Assembly (NCBI RefSeq): GCF_002835665.1
Contig: NZ_PIZV01000040.1
Span: 1 to 33,204 of the forward strand
Source: Chryseobacterium sp. PMSZPI
GTDB taxonomy: Bacteria > Bacteroidota > Bacteroidia > Flavobacteriales > Weeksellaceae
DNA: 33,204 nt
Direction of reading: 5' to 3'
Shown: piece after piece, positions 25,031-32,549 of the stretch
How the letters are laid out: each line of letters starts with the position of its first letter
Position numbering within the stretch: position 1 is the stretch's first letter
Notes under the pieces: model-generated
The model's input: the letters and a program-made list of their open reading frames with translations, nothing else
What the model was told of the DNA's origin: nothing
Databases searched by the model: none
Position numbers and translations under genes: made by a program

Positions 25031-27433
25031 TTAATTTTTTAAAAATTTATAATCATGTTTTCCATTAGCATCTTCTATCGACATGATATAAATTCCTTGA
25101 GCTAATGTTGATACATCTACTGTAGTGTCTTCTGAAGCTGTACCACTGGTAATAGGTCTTCCCCCTGTATTAAAAATTTGATAAGATCCTTTTCCTTTCA
25201 ATCCTGAGATTTTAATATAATTACTGGCTGGATTCGGAAAAAGTTTTACTTTATCTTCTTGTTTTTTATCTACAGTAAGAGTTGTCGTATTTTTTTCCAG
25301 ATTGGATACTTTACTACTTTTGTTTGCTGATTTATTGAATGAATTACCATCATCACTTAACCATGCAATTGCATTGGCATATACTGCACTATTGTAAACA
25401 GGTGTATCCTGATAATACATTTTTGGCATAGGTCTTCCTATTGCATCAAATCCTGAAGGAAAACGAGTGTAATCAGTATTACCTTGGATTCCGGAAGCGA
25501 AACCTCCATCTCCCCAGAAGAATAATTTATATTTTTTGTGAGCGAAACCTACAATTCCACCTGGTGATGTAGCAAAGATATCAATATCATTATTACTGAT
25601 GGCACCGGTAAATCCGGTAGTGTCAGCAGCATCATCTCCTACAAATTTTCCTCTTATATCTCCAAATGGCCCGTTTAATACAGGGTGATCTACATCAAGA
25701 AGTCTTTTAAGAGCAAAAGTTTGTGAGTATTGTACACTTACATTACCAAAAAGTAAATTTAAAAATTTCTGAGGTGCCATACCTGCTTGTCCCAGTACTA
25801 TAGCTCTACCTCCTCCATCTAAATAATTGTATAAAGCAAATGCATCAGCATCAGTTAAAGTATAAGGCCAGGTAAGTACTACCATATAAGGTTTATAGCT
25901 TTCTATTAAATCGGCTAATTTATTATTGGCAACACCTGCATAATAGATCGAAAATTTATCTGTATTAACAGTACCATTTGGGCCAAAGTTACTTGGTGAT
26001 AATAAAATATTCGTTGCAGCTCCTGAATAACTATTATTAGGAACATATGGATCTCCTCCTAAAGAAAGAACAATTCTATTCTGCGAAGAGTTACTATCGG
26101 TTACTTTTACATTAAACGTACATGTTTTAGAACCTAATGTTACGGTAAATGAAGCGGTACCGGCACTACTAGGTGTTCCTGTAATTTTAAGTGTAATGCT
26201 TCCATTACCATTATTTAATTTTCCTGCATCAGCTGTAGCGGTTAACCCTGTGACTCCTGTTGATGGAATTGACATCGCCTTATAAGAACTGCCATTACCT
26301 CCTTGATAATTGATAACTTTAGTTCCGTTTGCAGGAGTATTTTTCTTATAAGTTCCGGTTAATGCCCCTCCTCCGCAATCTAGATTGGTAACAACAGCTA
26401 AACTACTATCTACATTGATTGTAAATGTACAGTTCTTATCACCTATTCTTGCTACAAAGGTTGCAGTACCTGCACTGGCTGGTACTCCTAAAATCTGATA
26501 GGTTACACTGCCATTACCCGCATTTAAAACTCCGGCAGGCAGTACAGCAGTTAAACCGGTTACTCCTGTAGATTCGACTATTTGTGCAGCATATGGTTTT
26601 CCATTACCAGATATATAATCTACTGTCTTTGTTCCATTGCTGTTGCTTCCTGCAGCAAATGTGCCTGTTGCCTCTGATGCCCCACAGTTTAAAGCAAGAA
26701 CTCTTCCGGCTGCATCGTTAACATCTACGGAAAATGCACAATTTTGGCCGCCAAAAACTACGGTGAAATAGGCTTTCCCTGCGCTGGCCGGTATTCCGGT
26801 AATTTGATAAGTCAGTTTTCCCTGTACTGTGTTACCCGAATTTAATGTTCCGGAATTGAGTACGGCGGTTAATCCCGTTACTCCAGTTGAAATAATTTTT
26901 TGAGGGAAATAAGGAAGCCCGTTACCTCCTGTATACAATACGTCTTTGCTTCCTACACTTGGGGTATTTGCTGAAAAATATCCGGTAGCGTTTATAGAAG
27001 AGCAATCTAAAGATGCCACTTTTGCATCACTTACAGCTTCTTTTACAGTTACCTGAAACTGAAGTGCCTGGTTATTGATGACCGTAAAAAAATAAGCCGT
27101 ACCTACTCCTGAAGCATATCCGCTTATATTGAACGTAATGTTCCCTCCACTTCCGGCTTGAGCTGTAGCAGTTAAGCCTGTTATACCTTGAGATGCTATA
27201 TTTAATGCAGGGTAGGCTCCTCCTGAAAAGGGAACAACTAAAGTTCCTGAAGAGTATACATATGCATAATATTCTGAGTCAAAAAATCTAATGCTTGAAG
27301 CAGAAACAGCAAAGGGACTAGTAAGTTTGTTGATACTTAATTTGGGAATATCCATCTCTTTATCAACATGAGCATAGCTGGCGGACACCATCGATTGTAT
27401 TGATGCCGCGAGCAAAATAATAATCTTTTTCAT
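25031..27433 (-). CDS. Secreted beta-repeat protein with GATase-like domain, T9SS type A
   Basis: An 800-residue exported protein. Signal peptide at about 1-21. Residues 52-132 are a divergent repeat, followed by three clear repeats at about 143-238, 250-342 and 352-445. Each of these opens with LDC or LNC, contains STGVTGLTA and an NG(N)GS strand and a (P)ASAGTA turn, and ends with C-x-F; the paired cysteines (143/232, 250/335, 353/438) suggest one disulfide per repeat. Residues 453-693 form a distinct alpha/beta-type domain (IVLSLGGDPY, YKPYMVVLTWPYTLTDADAF, GGGRAIVLGQAG, FFWGDGGF) resembling ThuA or class I glutamine-amidotransferase-like folds. Residues 725-800 are a T9SS sorting domain (VKLFPNPASNYIKISG). 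Function unknown; possibly an adhesin or sugar-active surface protein. The 300-residue protein upstream shares the repeats. Confidence 0.85.
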   Translation of the reverse strand: MKKIIILLAASIQSMVSASYAHVDKEMDIPKLSINKLTSPFAVSASSIRFFDSEYYAYVYSSGTLVVPFSGGAYPALNIASQGITGLTATAQAGSGGNITFNISGYASGVGTAYFFTVINNQALQFQVTVKEAVSDAKVASLDCSSINATGYFSANTPSVGSKDVLYTGGNGLPYFPQKIISTGVTGLTAVLNSGTLNSGNTVQGKLTYQITGIPASAGKAYFTVVFGGQNCAFSVDVNDAAGRVLALNCGASEATGTFAAGSNSNGTKTVDYISGNGKPYAAQIVESTGVTGLTAVLPAGVLNAGNGSVTYQILGVPASAGTATFVARIGDKNCTFTINVDSSLAVVTNLDCGGGALTGTYKKNTPANGTKVINYQGGNGSSYKAMSIPSTGVTGLTATADAGKLNNGNGSITLKITGTPSSAGTASFTVTLGSKTCTFNVKVTDSNSSQNRIVLSLGGDPYVPNNSYSGAATNILLSPSNFGPNGTVNTDKFSIYYAGVANNKLADLIESYKPYMVVLTWPYTLTDADAFALYNYLDGGGRAIVLGQAGMAPQKFLNLLFGNVSVQYSQTFALKRLLDVDHPVLNGPFGDIRGKFVGDDAADTTGFTGAISNNDIDIFATSPGGIVGFAHKKYKLFFWGDGGFASGIQGNTDYTRFPSGFDAIGRPMPKMYYQDTPVYNSAVYANAIAWLSDDGNSFNKSANKSSKVSNLEKNTTTLTVDKKQEDKVKLFPNPASNYIKISGLKGKGSYQIFNTGGRPITSGTASEDTTVDVSTLAQGIYIMSIEDANGKHDYKFLKN

Positions 27434-27680
27434 GATTTAAAATTTTAAATTAAAATTGCATAATGGTGTATTTCTATACAGTTTATTCATCTAGGTTTCT
27501 AGGATAATCAGACAAAAAGGAGAACTTCAATGTATACTTTGTGTTATTTTATCAAATGAGTTGTTATCCTTTTTGAAATTATACTGATGATCAGTGTAAT
27601 TTTAATCTATTATCCTACTTCCTTAGTATTGATCCTTTACAGATTAAAAATGATTGCATTTTTTATTTTTACAAAAGCGT

Positions 27681-28583
27681 TTAGTTATTTTGATTAGGAA
27701 CAATTATTTTAGCAACACACGTTGAGTTTAATACAGTTATATTAAAAACTGCATATCCTTGTGAAGAAGCTACTCCACTAATTGTAAAATCAAGAGGGCT
27801 ATTATTGTCAAGTACCGCAGGAAGAGATTCGGCAGTTAGGCCTGTAACTTGTGTAGATGTAAATGTTTGTCCGCCAGGGTAATTGGTGTTGTTTCCATTG
27901 ATATATGGAATCCTTAATTGTCCGGTAGATACACCTCCTATAGAAGTTATTCCAAAAAATTGTGCCTGATCACATTTAAATGCAAAGTTATTGCCTGAAC
28001 TCACCTGTACCTGGAAAGTACATGATGTTCCTCCTAAGTTGATGGTGAAATTGGCAATACCTGTTCCGCTTGGCACACCGGATATTGCAAGTGTAATAGA
28101 ACCATTGCCATTAGCCAGTGTACCGGCTGGTGCTGTAGCAGTGAGCCCTGTAATTCCTGTAGAAGTAATACTGATTGGTCCATACGATTGTCCTTGTCCT
28201 CCTGTATAGTTAATAACTTTACTTCCAGAGCTGCTAACACCCACAGTAAAAGTTCCTGTCAAAGTTCCGTTACAATCTAGTTGAAAGGCCGGAGCAGGTG
28301 TGTCATTCAAACAGTTAGACCAGCCTGTGGGTCTATAGAATCTGATACAACGTAAGGTAGAATCATACATTACGGTTCCTTCTGCTATATTGCCACCCAT
28401 TGGATTGATGAGGTTTTTAGGATCAGCATTAGTCGGAAGAACTAATCCTTTGTTGTTGGTGGTTGGGGAGTTAATGTCTAACGCTCCTCGAGGAGAGGTC
28501 GTGCTCATTCCTATTTGGGAATATGCAGATAGGCTTAATGTGACGAGTAAGATACCCATCATTTTCGAGGTTAAGTTTTTCAT
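27681..28583 (-). CDS. Secreted protein with two disulfide-type beta repeats
   Basis: A 300-residue exported protein. Signal peptide at 1-22 (MKNLTSKMMGILLVTLSLSA, YS, then Q). The mature N-terminus, QIGMSTTSPRGALDINSP through GLVLPTNADPKNL and GTVMYDSTLRCIRFY, is a segment common to many flavobacterial surface proteins. Two beta repeats follow (about 103-194 and 203-295), each with a cysteine at its start and one near its end (C104/C188, C204/C289), homologous to those of the 800-residue protein downstream. No T9SS sorting domain is present, so it may be retained or depend on a partner. Its own 5' end is reiterated four to five times just upstream (28640-29191). Confidence 0.82.
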   Translation of the reverse strand: MKNLTSKMMGILLVTLSLSAYSQIGMSTTSPRGALDINSPTTNNKGLVLPTNADPKNLINPMGGNIAEGTVMYDSTLRCIRFYRPTGWSNCLNDTPAPAFQLDCNGTLTGTFTVGVSSSGSKVINYTGGQGQSYGPISITSTGITGLTATAPAGTLANGNGSITLAISGVPSGTGIANFTINLGGTSCTFQVQVSSGNNFAFKCDQAQFFGITSIGGVSTGQLRIPYINGNNTNYPGGQTFTSTQVTGLTAESLPAVLDNNSPLDFTISGVASSQGYAVFNITVLNSTCVAKIIVPNQNN

Positions 28584-28639
28584 TTGTGCTGTTTTTAGAT
28601 TTGTTGATTTTTGTTGATTTTTAAATAGTTTTTCCTGAT

Positions 28640-28723
28640 CTAGGTTGTGTCTGCCTTTAAATATTTAGGCAAAGCCAAGTTGATGAGCAAAATGTTCATT
28701 GTTTTTGGATTTACGTTTTTCAT
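28640..28723 (-). pseudogene. Relic 5' end, copy 1 (27-codon open frame)
   Basis: Reads MKNVNPKTMNILLINLALPK, then YLKADTT and stop: 27 codons. It aligns with the signal-peptide region of the intact gene starting at 28583 and with copies 3 and 4. The ATG lies 140 bp upstream of the intact ATG. Confidence 0.75.
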
Positions 28724-28845
28724 TGTTTTATTTTTTATTAAACTGTTGTCTGTGTTATGATAAGATTCGTTTGTTCCAATCCCTATCTGATTACTTTGTT
28801 TCAGTCTGATAAACTGTAAGTTGTATGAGGTTACATTCTTGTATT
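28724..28845 (-). pseudogene. Degenerate relic between copies 1 and 2
   Basis: An open frame reads KNVTS, a diverged stretch of 12 residues, then QIGIGTNES. This resembles KNLTS...QIGMSTTS, the signal peptide end and mature start of the intact protein. There is no start codon and similarity is patchy, so it is the weakest member. It shows that at least one ancestral copy extended into the mature region. Confidence 0.45.
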
Positions 28846-28925
28846 AGGATTTGTTTTCCCAAGAACATATGGACATGTTTAGTACGATGAGTAAAATGCC
28901 CACCATGATTAATTCAAATCTTCAT
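28842..28925 (-). pseudogene. Relic 5' end, copy 2 (frameshifted)
   Basis: The ATG at 28925 meets a stop at the fourth codon. One frame later the sequence reads IMVGILLIVLNMSICS, matching the hydrophobic core of the other copies. DNA identity with copy 3 is high over the whole 84 bases apart from a small deletion near the start. Confidence 0.7.
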
Positions 28926-28974
28926 CTGTATTATTATAGATGATTAAGTCTTTGTCGTGAAAAGATATCTGAAA

Positions 28975-29058
28975 TTAGGTTGTATTTGCCCGAGAATATA
29001 TAGGCATGCTTGATACGATGAGTAAAATACTCATCATGATTGAGTTTAAATTTTTCAT
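28975..29058 (-). pseudogene. Relic 5' end, copy 3 (27-codon open frame)
   Basis: Reads MKNLNSIMMSILLIVSSMPI, then YSRANTT and stop: 27 codons. The leader before the ATG (AATCTAAAAATAACACAG) matches the leader of the intact gene (AATCTAAAAACAGCACAA). The ATG is 133 bp from that of copy 2 and 133 bp from that of copy 4. Confidence 0.8.
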
Positions 29059-29107
29059 CTGTGTTATTTTTAGATTATGTTGATTTTTGTTGTGGAACGT
29101 ACTTGGC

Positions 29108-29191
29108 TTAGGTTATGTTTGTCCGAAAATGGAGAGGCATGTTAGATATAATGAGTAAAAGACTCATTATTTTTGAGGTAAATTCTTTCAT
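29108..29191 (-). pseudogene. Relic 5' end, copy 4 (27-codon open frame)
   Basis: Reads MKEFTSKIMSLLLIISNMPL, then HFRTNIT and stop: 27 codons, the same length as copies 1 and 3. Its leader (AAAAACAACACAA before ATG) matches that of the intact gene. It is the outermost copy; nothing similar is seen beyond 29200. Confidence 0.8.
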
Positions 29192-29238
29192 TTGTGTTGT
29201 TTTTAAGTTATTGCTTTTGTGTGTGTTTTTTTCATCAT

Positions 29239-29280
29239 CTCAAATTTTTTTTTCGCGGGTAATTTCGAAAAATATTTGAG
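29239..29280. other. Imperfect AT-rich hairpin
   Basis: CTCAAATTTTTTTTTCG (29239-29255) faces CGAAAAATATTTGAG (29266-29280) across a 10-nt loop CGGGTAATTT; one arm is two bases longer. A TTTTTT tract follows on the plus strand. It may be a weak terminator or part of the minus-strand leader upstream of the relic array. Confidence 0.45.
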
Positions 29281-29561
29281 TTTTTTATGGGGAAATTTGT
29301 TTGTTTTTCTTCTAATGGAAACAGTTGTTTCGTTTCACATTATCGTGAATTACAATACTAATTTATAGATTATTTTTTATATATCCAAATATTTTTTTGA
29401 AAGTAAAGATTTGAATGATCATGTTGAAAATGCAATAAACTAAGATTTGCATAAGAAATTAAATTTATATTAGAAATGAGTAGAATTTTTTATTCCTAAA
29501 ATTGAATTTATATTTATAATCTATATATGTAAAATATTTTAATTTTTTTAACTTATAAAAC

Positions 29562-29592
29562 TTTCCTGTAAGCAGTACAGATACTAACTTTG
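29562..29592 (+). promoter_or_regulatory. Promoter for the phosphodiesterase gene
   Basis: TTTC (29562-29565), 19 bp, TAACTTTG (29585-29592); the -33 element is one base off TTTG. The predicted start near 29599 gives a leader of about 12 nt. Confidence 0.55.
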
Positions 29593-29610
29593 TCAAAATT
29601 TTTAAAATAA

Positions 29611-30894
29611 ATGAAGCGAGGAATATATTTTCTACTATTGCTTATATCCTTTACGGCTTTTGCTCAGCAACCTAATATTGATACCGCTCAGGTAGTTGTT
29701 TCGGGTAGGCAAAACAGTGTTGAAGCTCAAGCAAAACCTTATGTGATTATGATTTCAACGGATGGTTTTCGGTATGATTATGCCGGGAAATATAATGCAG
29801 AAAATCTTTTGAAACTATCTAGTGAAGGCATGAGGGCTGAAGCCATGATTCCGAGTTATCCAAGCATAACATTTCCTAATCACTGGAGCTTAATTACCGG
29901 GCTTTATCCTTCTCATCATGGTTTAATAGACAATTTTTTCTACGACTACAAGAGAAAAGAAACGTATGCCATGAGTAATAAAAAAAATGCTGAAGACGGA
30001 AGCTGGTATGGAGGAACTCCGCTTTGGGGATTAGCCGAAAAACAAGGTATGGTTTCAGCTTCTTTAATGTGGGTAGGTTCTGCTAGTGATGCGGGAGGTA
30101 TGAGACCTTCTTATTATTATCCATATCATGAAAAATTTACTCCTACTGAAAAAGTAGAGAAGGTGGTAGATTGGTTGAAATTACCTGAAGATAAAAGACC
30201 ACACTTTATATCATTATATTTCCCTGAAGTAGATGGAAGCGGCCATCATTACGGGCCGGATACCAAAGAAACCGAAGATGCTGTTCATTTGATTGATCAT
30301 GCCATTGGAGATTTGGTACAAAAAGTAAATGGGCTAGGTTTAAAAAATGTCAACTTTGTTTTTGTTTCAGACCATGGAATGATAAAAGTAGATGGAGGAA
30401 CTCCATTGGAAATTCCCGCGCTTCTTTTCGATAAAAACAGATTTGATTTTTATAATTCTCAAACATTGCTAAGAGTAGTTGTCAAAAATCCGGATGAGGT
30501 AAAAGCTGTTTATAAAGAATTAAAAGCCCATAAAACAGATGATTATGAAGTGTATTTGGACAAAAAACTGCCTAAATATCTGCACTTTGCCACGAGAGAC
30601 GATAAATACAACAGAATAGGACAGATTCTTTTACTTCCGAAAGCTCCAAAAATATTTTTAGAAAAAGGAAAGAAAACATCTGTCGGAAAACATGGTTACA
30701 ACCCTAGACTAGTACCGGAAATGAAAGCAACTTTCTATGCCTGGGGTCCTGAATTTAAAAACAATAAGGTCATCGGAGAGTTTTCGAACGTGAATGTATA
30801 TCCTCTTGTTGCAAAAATTTTAGGATTGAAAATTGATCAACCTATTGACGGAAAATTAAAAGTTTTAAAGAAAATACTAAAAGAAGAAAAGTAA
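29611..30894 (+). CDS. Ectonucleotide pyrophosphatase/phosphodiesterase-type enzyme
   Basis: A 427-residue secreted enzyme of the NPP branch of the alkaline phosphatase superfamily, which hydrolyses phosphodiester or pyrophosphate bonds with two zinc ions. Signal peptide MKRGIYFLLLLISFTAFA, then Q. The metal and catalytic residues are in place: D51 in STDGF, the nucleophile T87 in SITFPNHWSLITGLYP, D208 and H212 in DGSGHH, and D254 and H255 in SDHGM; a late GKHGY supplies the last histidine. Length is typical of the bacterial members (about 400). It would act in the periplasm or outside the cell on nucleotides or lipid phosphodiesters. It stands alone between its promoter and a strong terminator. 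Confidence 0.93.
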   Translation: MKRGIYFLLLLISFTAFAQQPNIDTAQVVVSGRQNSVEAQAKPYVIMISTDGFRYDYAGKYNAENLLKLSSEGMRAEAMIPSYPSITFPNHWSLITGLYPSHHGLIDNFFYDYKRKETYAMSNKKNAEDGSWYGGTPLWGLAEKQGMVSASLMWVGSASDAGGMRPSYYYPYHEKFTPTEKVEKVVDWLKLPEDKRPHFISLYFPEVDGSGHHYGPDTKETEDAVHLIDHAIGDLVQKVNGLGLKNVNFVFVSDHGMIKVDGGTPLEIPALLFDKNRFDFYNSQTLLRVVVKNPDEVKAVYKELKAHKTDDYEVYLDKKLPKYLHFATRDDKYNRIGQILLLPKAPKIFLEKGKKTSVGKHGYNPRLVPEMKATFYAWGPEFKNNKVIGEFSNVNVYPLVAKILGLKIDQPIDGKLKVLKKILKEEK

Positions 30895-30917
30895 TATAGA
30901 TTAAGATCAATATTTCA

Positions 30918-30960
30918 TAAAAAAGTTTCGGCGCACCAAAGGTGCGCCGAAACTTTTTTA
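30918..30960. terminator. Strong bidirectional terminator
   Basis: A perfect 20-bp stem: 30918-30937 pairs with 30941-30960 around the loop AAA, with GTTTCGGCGCACC as its GC-rich core and A and T tracts at the ends. It separates the phosphodiesterase gene from the convergent NmrA-like gene. Confidence 0.95.
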
Positions 30961-30970
30961 TGAAGAGCAA

Positions 30971-31849
30971 TTAGAATGCTGCAGAAAATTCTTTGGCAAA
31001 ATCCTCCAGTTTAATGTTTCCTGTAACAGGAGACCCGTGGTCAATAAAATCTTTTTGTACTGCTCCTGTTTTCATTCCTCGCCCCATTTCTACATAGAGC
31101 TCGGCCATATCCTGAGGAAGGCCGGCTTGTAACATTCCTTGTAATGCATCTTCATCGGAGAACTCTACCCAAGGCAATTCCGGTTGTTTTATTGCTGTTC
31201 CTAATATTTTTGCAAAATCAGAGGCATTTCGGATATCACTAACGATATATTTTACGCTTTTACCACTTTCGTTTTTTACGAGTTCTTCAGCTACTGCTTT
31301 AGCTATATCGATAGGATGTACTAATGGAATATTAGTATTCTCAGAATAATTTCCACCGATAATCCCTGCATTTTGGATTAATGGAATATCATTGTAAAAA
31401 TTAGTATAAAAATAACCTGCTCTTAAAAAAGTAAATGATGTGTTGACGACATTTTTATAGAGGTTTTCAATGTGGTGAAGCCCTTTAATGGGACCGTTTT
31501 CTACAGAAGAACCTGCTCCTACACTGCTTAGCATTACTGCTCTTTTTATTTGAGTTTTTTCTAATGCCTCAGCATAATTTTTCCCGGCATTAATGGTACT
31601 TTCTACAATACCGGTTTCCGTCATAGCCGGAGGAGTCATAACAAATACGGCATCTGCTCCCGCAAATGTTTTGGTTAAAAAATCAACATCAGTGATTGAT
31701 CCGATGGCAGGGCTGGCTCCTAATGATTCAATATCCTGCTTTCTTGCCTCGTTACTGCTTATTACAGTAATTTGATGTCCTTCTGTTACTAATTGTTGTG
31801 TTAATGGTTTAGCAACATTTCCTAGTGATCCTGTGATTACAATTTTCAT
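30971..31849 (-). CDS. NmrA-like NAD(P)-binding reductase
   Basis: A 292-residue cytosolic protein with an N-terminal Rossmann fold, MKIVITGSLGNVAKPLTQQL, whose glycine pattern (G-x-x-G-x-x-x) is that of atypical short-chain dehydrogenases of the NmrA / NAD(P)H-binding group. Further strands are GADAVFVMTPPA and RAVMLSSVGAGSS; the catalytic Tyr-x-x-x-Lys of classical SDRs is not evident, as in NmrA-like and quinone-reductase-like members. It is divergent from an HxlR-type regulator gene, an arrangement typical of electrophile- or quinone-responsive reductases. Substrate is not known. The stop lies just beyond a shared terminator. Confidence 0.88.
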   Translation of the reverse strand: MKIVITGSLGNVAKPLTQQLVTEGHQITVISSNEARKQDIESLGASPAIGSITDVDFLTKTFAGADAVFVMTPPAMTETGIVESTINAGKNYAEALEKTQIKRAVMLSSVGAGSSVENGPIKGLHHIENLYKNVVNTSFTFLRAGYFYTNFYNDIPLIQNAGIIGGNYSENTNIPLVHPIDIAKAVAEELVKNESGKSVKYIVSDIRNASDFAKILGTAIKQPELPWVEFSDEDALQGMLQAGLPQDMAELYVEMGRGMKTGAVQKDFIDHGSPVTGNIKLEDFAKEFSAAF

Positions 31850-31945
31850 ATATAAATTTTTATTGTTTTTGGATTATATGCAATCGCTGAATATGAATGA
31901 GTGAGAATTGAGATTCCATAATAAATATTTTTTTATTTCTGATAA

Positions 31946-31976
31946 CAAAGTTATATTTGTACTTACTTTTATACAA
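31946..31976 (-). promoter_or_regulatory. Minus-strand promoter for the NmrA-like gene
   Basis: On the minus strand, TTG (31976-31974), a 20-bp spacer and TAACTTTG (31953-31946). The predicted start near 31939 leaves a leader of about 90 nt. The -7 element overlaps that of the divergent promoter. Confidence 0.65.
31952..31959 (+). promoter_or_regulatory. Plus-strand promoter -7 element for the HxlR gene
   Basis: TATATTTG fits TAnnTTTG; the predicted start near 31966 gives a leader of about 37 nt. The -33 region has only T-rich sequence. Confidence 0.55.
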
Positions 31977-31984
31977 GTACTTAC
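31959..31984. promoter_or_regulatory. Candidate HxlR-type operator
   Basis: GTACTTAC occurs twice in direct orientation (31959-31966 and 31977-31984). Within it, GTACTT (31959-31964) and AAGTAC (31975-31980) form an inverted repeat with a 10-bp spacer. It overlaps the -33 region of the minus promoter and the start site of the plus promoter, so one dimer could repress both. Confidence 0.65.
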
Positions 31985-32002
31985 CCTAAAGTATGTGATA
32001 TT

Positions 32003-32416
32003 ATGACGGCAATCAAAGAAAGTTCAACCATTCAGGAAAATAAAAAAGTATTACAGGATTGTCCTGTGATGTATGTGATGGAAAGAATCGGTGGTTTCTG
32101 GAAACCAATCATTCTATTCAACCTATCCTCGGGAGAGAAAAGGTACAGCGAATTGAAAAGAGCAATTCCTGCAGTGACAGAAAAAATGTTGATTCAGCAT
32201 TTAAAACAATTAGAAGCAGATGGGTTAATTATCAGAACTGCAAAGCCGGTGGTTCCTCCTCATGTGACCTATCGATTGAGTGAAGCAGGAAGTGAACTTG
32301 GTTCAGTCATTGATGCAATGGCAGCATGGGCGTTCCAGGATATGGAAAGAAATGATATACAATGTAACAGTAGATATGATGTCGGTAGTTATGATAATGT
32401 AATAAAAAGTCAATGA
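32003..32416 (+). CDS. HxlR family transcriptional regulator
   Basis: A 137-residue winged helix-turn-helix protein of the HxlR family. The signature is QDCPVMYVMERIGGFWKPII, then RYSELKRAIPAVTEKMLIQH (the recognition region) and the wing around PPHVTYRLSEAG. C20 in the DCPV motif is the conserved cysteine that acts as an electrophile or oxidant sensor in YodB- and HypR-type members; a second cysteine (C121) lies near the C-terminus. It is divergent from the NmrA-like reductase gene with overlapping promoters, so it probably represses that gene and itself until C20 is modified. That mechanism is inference from the family. Confidence 0.92.
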   Translation: MTAIKESSTIQENKKVLQDCPVMYVMERIGGFWKPIILFNLSSGEKRYSELKRAIPAVTEKMLIQHLKQLEADGLIIRTAKPVVPPHVTYRLSEAGSELGSVIDAMAAWAFQDMERNDIQCNSRYDVGSYDNVIKSQ

Positions 32417-32500
32417 TTCAATTGGCTTTATCTAAAACTTAGAAACAACATTTTTTTGACTAAGATTTCAATACAATAATCAACACATTTTTGGCAAATT

Positions 32501-32533
32501 AAAAAAGACCATCTCATTGAGACAGTCTTTTTT
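32501..32533. terminator. Bidirectional terminator
   Basis: AAAAAAGAC (32501-32509) pairs with GTCTTTTTT (32525-32533); inside, TCTC (32512-32515) pairs with GAGA (32519-32522). It separates the HxlR gene from the convergent alcohol dehydrogenase gene. The bases 32417-32500 hold nothing further. Confidence 0.85.
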
Positions 32534-32549
32534 ATATTATAAGTAAGCA

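Larger units (their letters stand above)
29192..29610. other. Non-coding region before the phosphodiesterase gene
   Basis: No gene is seen. It holds a hairpin at 29239-29280 and the promoter of the plus-strand gene at 29562-29592. A minus-strand promoter for the relic array and the 300-residue protein would be expected here, but I found no good CAAAnnTA (reverse of TAnnTTTG). 29281-29560 is AT-rich without a feature I can support. Confidence 0.6.
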
